64,000 nt of DNA from Agrypnia vestita. Lineage: Eukaryota; Arthropoda; Insecta; Trichoptera; Phryganeidae. Shown piece by piece: positions 60,660 to 64,000 of this stretch. Where the stretch lies: the NCBI GenBank assembly GCA_016648135.1, contig JADDOH010003997.1:62001-126000 (forward strand), given 5' to 3'. The translations under genes were made by a program, and so were the position numbers. How positions within the stretch are numbered: the first letter of the stretch is position 1; each line of letters starts with the position of its first letter. Below the pieces are notes generated by a model, which was given only the letters and a program-made list of their open reading frames with translations, did no database searches and was not told the DNA's origin.

Positions 60660-60950
60660 AAAATAAAACACAAATCACTTTGTTTTCACCACTTTATTAG
60701 ATTATACAATCTACATGTTTCGAGAACAATGTTCGTGTACACAAACAATCCTGATGAAAAGAACATTGTTCCCCCTCCCCTTACTTACCCTTCACCGCAA
60801 CACATTTGTATAGTTTATCTTTTTCAATTTTAGTACACAATCCTGAAGCAGGTAACATTGCTCTCGAAACATGTAGATTGTATAATGTAATAAAGTGGTG
60901 AAAATAAAGTGATTTGTCAATTGTGTTTTATTTTAATAATAATGTCACCA
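60660..60950. repeat. Family A inverted dimer
   Basis: The left arm (60660-60732, minus orientation) and right arm (60854-60935, plus) pair over about 75 bp: aaataaaacacaaatcactt, ttcaccactttatta, tacaatctacatgtttcgag. Both 3' ends face outwards. Between them are a second CTGATGA (60751-60757) preceded by caaacaatc and followed by agaacattgttc, but with its GAAAC lost, and a C-rich filler. Confidence 0.75.
60837..60881 (+). ncRNA. Hammerhead-ribozyme-like motif, family A (best candidate)
   Basis: Order: ACAATC (stem I 5'), CTGAAGC (CUGANGA with final A to C), a stem II region aggtaacattgctct, CGAAAC, AU, GUA (UH site), GATTGT (stem I 3', exact six-pair complement of ACAATC). A sister segment at 60741-60772 keeps the intact CTGATGA with CAATC before it and a perfect GAACATTGTTC hairpin after it, so the ancestral element likely had the full canonical core. 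Type I with a one- to two-pair stem III, as in Penelope-associated hammerheads. This copy itself is probably inactive. Confidence 0.65.
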
Positions 60951-62548
60951 CAAATTTCAAGCCTTCTCTCAGTAGAAAAAATATTCTTCGAACAATATAT
61001 ATATACTTTAGTCTATCTTCATTAAGGGTATAGATTTAGTAATTAAGTACAATTAAAATAATATTCAAGCTAAAAATGATTCCATGTGAAAAAAAGTAAT
61101 TTACTACCCCAATAAGTTTAGAACGGACACTTTGGTATTCATCTCGCATATGACTTTCATTATAGATAATTTTTAATATATTTATTAATACGTTTTTAGG
61201 ACTTTTACATGAAAAAAATTAACTTACAAAAATTATAGTGCAATATAAACTCACCGTGATAAGAATTTGTTTAAAAAATGAAAGATAAAATAAATATTAA
61301 GATCATAGGTACCTAACTAGACATTTATATGCATGCGTGTTTTTTTAGAACACCATTGAATTACAAATAATAAAGACTGTGTTTTGTGTCCTAAAATTTT
61401 GTGTAGTTAATTTAGATTTGTGATAATTTTTAACCAGGTAGTTAATAATGTTTTCAATATTTCTGCATTATTAATTTATTTATATTTATGTTATATATAT
61501 TATTATAAACTCAAAAATATACTTGTCGTGTCGTAGTCTAAGACTTAGGGTGTGAAGTGTTGTATTCCACTGATATGGTCTTCTTTAGAACAAAGTTGTG
61601 CTCATAATGATTCCTTCTCTGGGTTGTTACATTAACGCATAATCTACCTGGAAAATTGAAAGATACTTTTTTTCTATCGAAAAAAAAGCTTGCGTTGAGT
61701 GAAATTGATGCAGGATTTTGATACGACATCATTTACCAGAGCAGTGCATTTCAAAGACGTCTACCTTACGTTTATTGCTATTCCTGTCCGCAATGGGTGT
61801 TGTGATGAAATAAAATATAATTATTCAAAGAAATTTTATAATAAAAAACATCAGATTGTTCACAACGATAAAATAAAAAATATATCAAACTATAATTTAA
61901 ATCTACAAAAAAGTGCACCGCGGAAAAAATGTGCTCGGTGGCTTCGTAGGGCAGGATTTTCATGCCGCGCATAAATTGTCTCTGAATTCTTCCAAGTTGG
62001 CTGTAAATTTTGGCGGGCTACCAGATGCTCCCGGAACCTTGGTACGTTGTATATTCTACCTATTTTTCTAAAATGTTAAACGCACTCCATCTCAGTGAAA
62101 AATGTGTGCCGCAGAAAACATACAACACTCACTTCAGCATGGCGACGTCTTCAGCAATCTCATTTCCATTGATTAGAGTAAAATAAATGTATCATACACA
62201 AAAATTATGTACACCAACCTTACCTGAAAATCGTTATGTCGTATCAACGATTAAGCACAGGGACATCTCAATATAGCTAGACAATAATAAAATTATACTT
62301 TAAAAAAATATTTTATTTTATTAAACATTACTAAAAAGAGATTTTAGGAGAGAAAAATATCATGCATTGTTTCTTGCAACACAGACTCTGGTAATAGCTC
62401 CCAAATCTGCGAGAGTATAGTCAAAAACTGGGGGTTCAATGAAGAATAATATGTTTCATTTCCTCCCCCCTTGTCAGTTTTGATATACATCGCATCCCTA
62501 GTCTTAGATTATGACACTAAAAAATGGCATTCAAAATTTCAAAATGGT
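60951..62548. other. AT-rich, nothing recognised
   Basis: The open frame 61699-61974 has no recognised domain. Confidence 0.4.
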
Positions 62549-62640
62549 AGCCCCATTCCGTAAGCGTTTAGCTTAGTTTAAGAAAGTAAGAATATTGAGG
62601 CGATACGTATTCTGTGTTCACATCTCTATTTAAAAAAAAA
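62549..62640 (+). mobile_element. SINE family 1, 3' part only
   Basis: gtaagcgtttagcttagttt, agtaagaatattga, cacatctctattt and an A-tail are kept. The tRNA head is absent apart from gccccattcc. Confidence 0.75.
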
Positions 62641-63395
62641 GTACTGATCGTTTAAAGGTAATTTCTTAACAATGTTATTCTCTCAGCTTCATTTTCCAGT
62701 ATAATTTGATTTTTTAAATTTTTTAAAATATTTTATTATGAAGTTGCAATCTTAGAACATATTGTAGTTTATGGTCTTTTAAGTAAATTTAATTAATGAA
62801 TTATAAAGATATGCCGAAAAATCTATCCTTTGAAAAAATATTTTGTTTCTACTGGGATTCAACATGTTTTGGGGCTAATTGCATTATAAAGTTGATAGCT
62901 GTTTGGAAATGGAGTAATAGATGTGTGGAGTATAAAAGCAAAGGCAGCAATAGGTATTAAAAAAATTAAAAAATATATTTTGAATGCAGTCACCGAGGTT
63001 TACTAATTTAAAACGTACTGAATTTCAGATTAACTTTATTTATCCCTTCCAAAATCGTATTTTCTTTAAATTTATAGGCTAATGTTTTTTTTTTTTTAAA
63101 TCTCTAATGCAGTCGATTTTAAATTCGTAATCCTCAATGTTTACATTCCATTTTTTTTTATATTGCCGCCTTTTGATTTTATATCCCCATTTAGACTACA
63201 TAGTATAAGTCACAAATATTTATTAATCACGGTATTGCTGTTTCTGTAACCCAGTGGTAACTAAACAGAGTAGATAGACTTCTACTATATATCTTTCTTA
63301 TTGATTCACTTCTAATTCTTTATAATTATTCAAAGCTAAGTATTCAGTTAATGAAATAATTATAATTTAAGTTGATGCGATTAAAAAAATTACAA
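62641..63395. other. AT-rich, nothing recognised
   Basis: No supported feature. Confidence 0.4.
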
Positions 63396-63399
63396 CATT

Positions 63400-63625
63400 A
63401 AACACTGCATTGGACATCACCCAGCGAATCTGTGGTGCACACATCGAAGCCCTCATGTTACAACATAAGCTTTCGTGTGGCGAGCGGTGGAATAAGCTGG
63501 TAACGCATTGTGGGCTTCTATCTCGCGGCCCAACGGTCTGGGGACAGCTGATCATCTACCCGGGACAACGCGGCCTGCATAGTGCACAATGCACGGGGCA
63601 CAGTGCATAGTGCACACGGTAACCG
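63400..63625. other. GC-richer block with gtgcac repeats
   Basis: Open on both strands. The end (63574-63616) has four cat/cag..gtgca phrases, including two copies of gcatagtgcaca, making a palindromic cluster. Antisense pairs of open frames (63367-63555, 63410-63610) carry no known domain. Possibly part of a mobile element or a conserved segment. Confidence 0.3.
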
Positions 63626-64000
63626 CGATAATGTTGTATTCGTTCAATTTGAAATGCCACATGCAGTATCAACATTCACAGTTTTGATTAGGAAATTAAA
63701 TACGAATCCGACTTGATTGGGTTGAATTCATATGCAAAGATCGAGGGGACGTGTGAGGAGTTAGTGTTCCTAACTATGTTAGAAAACATAGTAAAGCCTT
63801 AAATTATAATATACTTATATTTATATTTGGGCGATTTAAATATATAAATGATCTTGTATACCTGTTAGTAAAAGAATCTATTATACCCGTTGACGTATTA
63901 TAAAATAGACAAGTTATTCCCATACTTTCATATTTATGTAGCAAATATTGCATTGAAAGAGACGCCGTCTTACTTCACAAACGCTCTGCGTGTAGTAGAC
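63626..64000. other. AT-rich, nothing recognised
   Basis: No supported feature to the window end. Confidence 0.4.

Overview
The window looks like non-coding, repeat-filled nuclear DNA from an arthropod, most likely an insect. It is strongly AT-rich, has no bacterial-style gene packing, and carries debris of insect-type mobile elements: tRNA-derived SINEs, LINE reverse-transcriptase tails, Penelope-like element pieces, LTR fragments, a Tc1/mariner relic and many foldback/MITE-like elements. Short GTAGGTAC/TACCTACC motifs are frequent, as in several insect orders, but the order cannot be fixed from sequence alone. I found no convincing host protein-coding gene, no intact rRNA or functional tRNA, and no CRISPR array. 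Most open frames are chance readings of AT-rich or repeat sequence.

Layout. 1-5.5 kb: AT-rich DNA, a TA microsatellite, one inverted repeat and a hammerhead-like retroelement tail. 5.5-13 kb: a SINE, a 1.2-kb element with an internally amplified ~120-bp unit, a MITE with a perfect hairpin, a LINE tail and two copies of a dispersed repeat. 13-20 kb: small foldbacks, a GC-rich island, a LINE tail, a MITE with nested inverted repeats, an LTR copy and a 429-bp TIR element. 20-29 kb: a GC island, SINEs, the hammerhead-like family B (one copy as a tail-to-tail inverted dimer), a perfect hairpin and a long-TIR MITE. 29-36 kb: LINE fragments (one with a YADD motif), a probable LTR, and two Penelope-like fragments, one with a duplicated UTR segment and a hammerhead-like core. 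36-45 kb: a GC island, foldbacks, an LTR, a Tc1/mariner relic and hammerhead-like family A. 45-64 kb: more SINEs of three families, LINE and LTR fragments, a G-quadruplex-capable GC island, the best hammerhead candidate (60.84 kb) and a terminal GC-rich block.

The most notable signal is a recurring RNA-like motif: CUGANGA-type core, stem II hairpin, GAAAC, minimal stem III and UH site. It sits in at least three repeat families and in a Penelope-like element. In two copies a flanking stem I can also be drawn. This matches the known association of minimal hammerhead ribozymes with Penelope-like retroelements, but here it also occurs in short elements without recognisable ORFs, several arranged as tail-to-tail inverted dimers.
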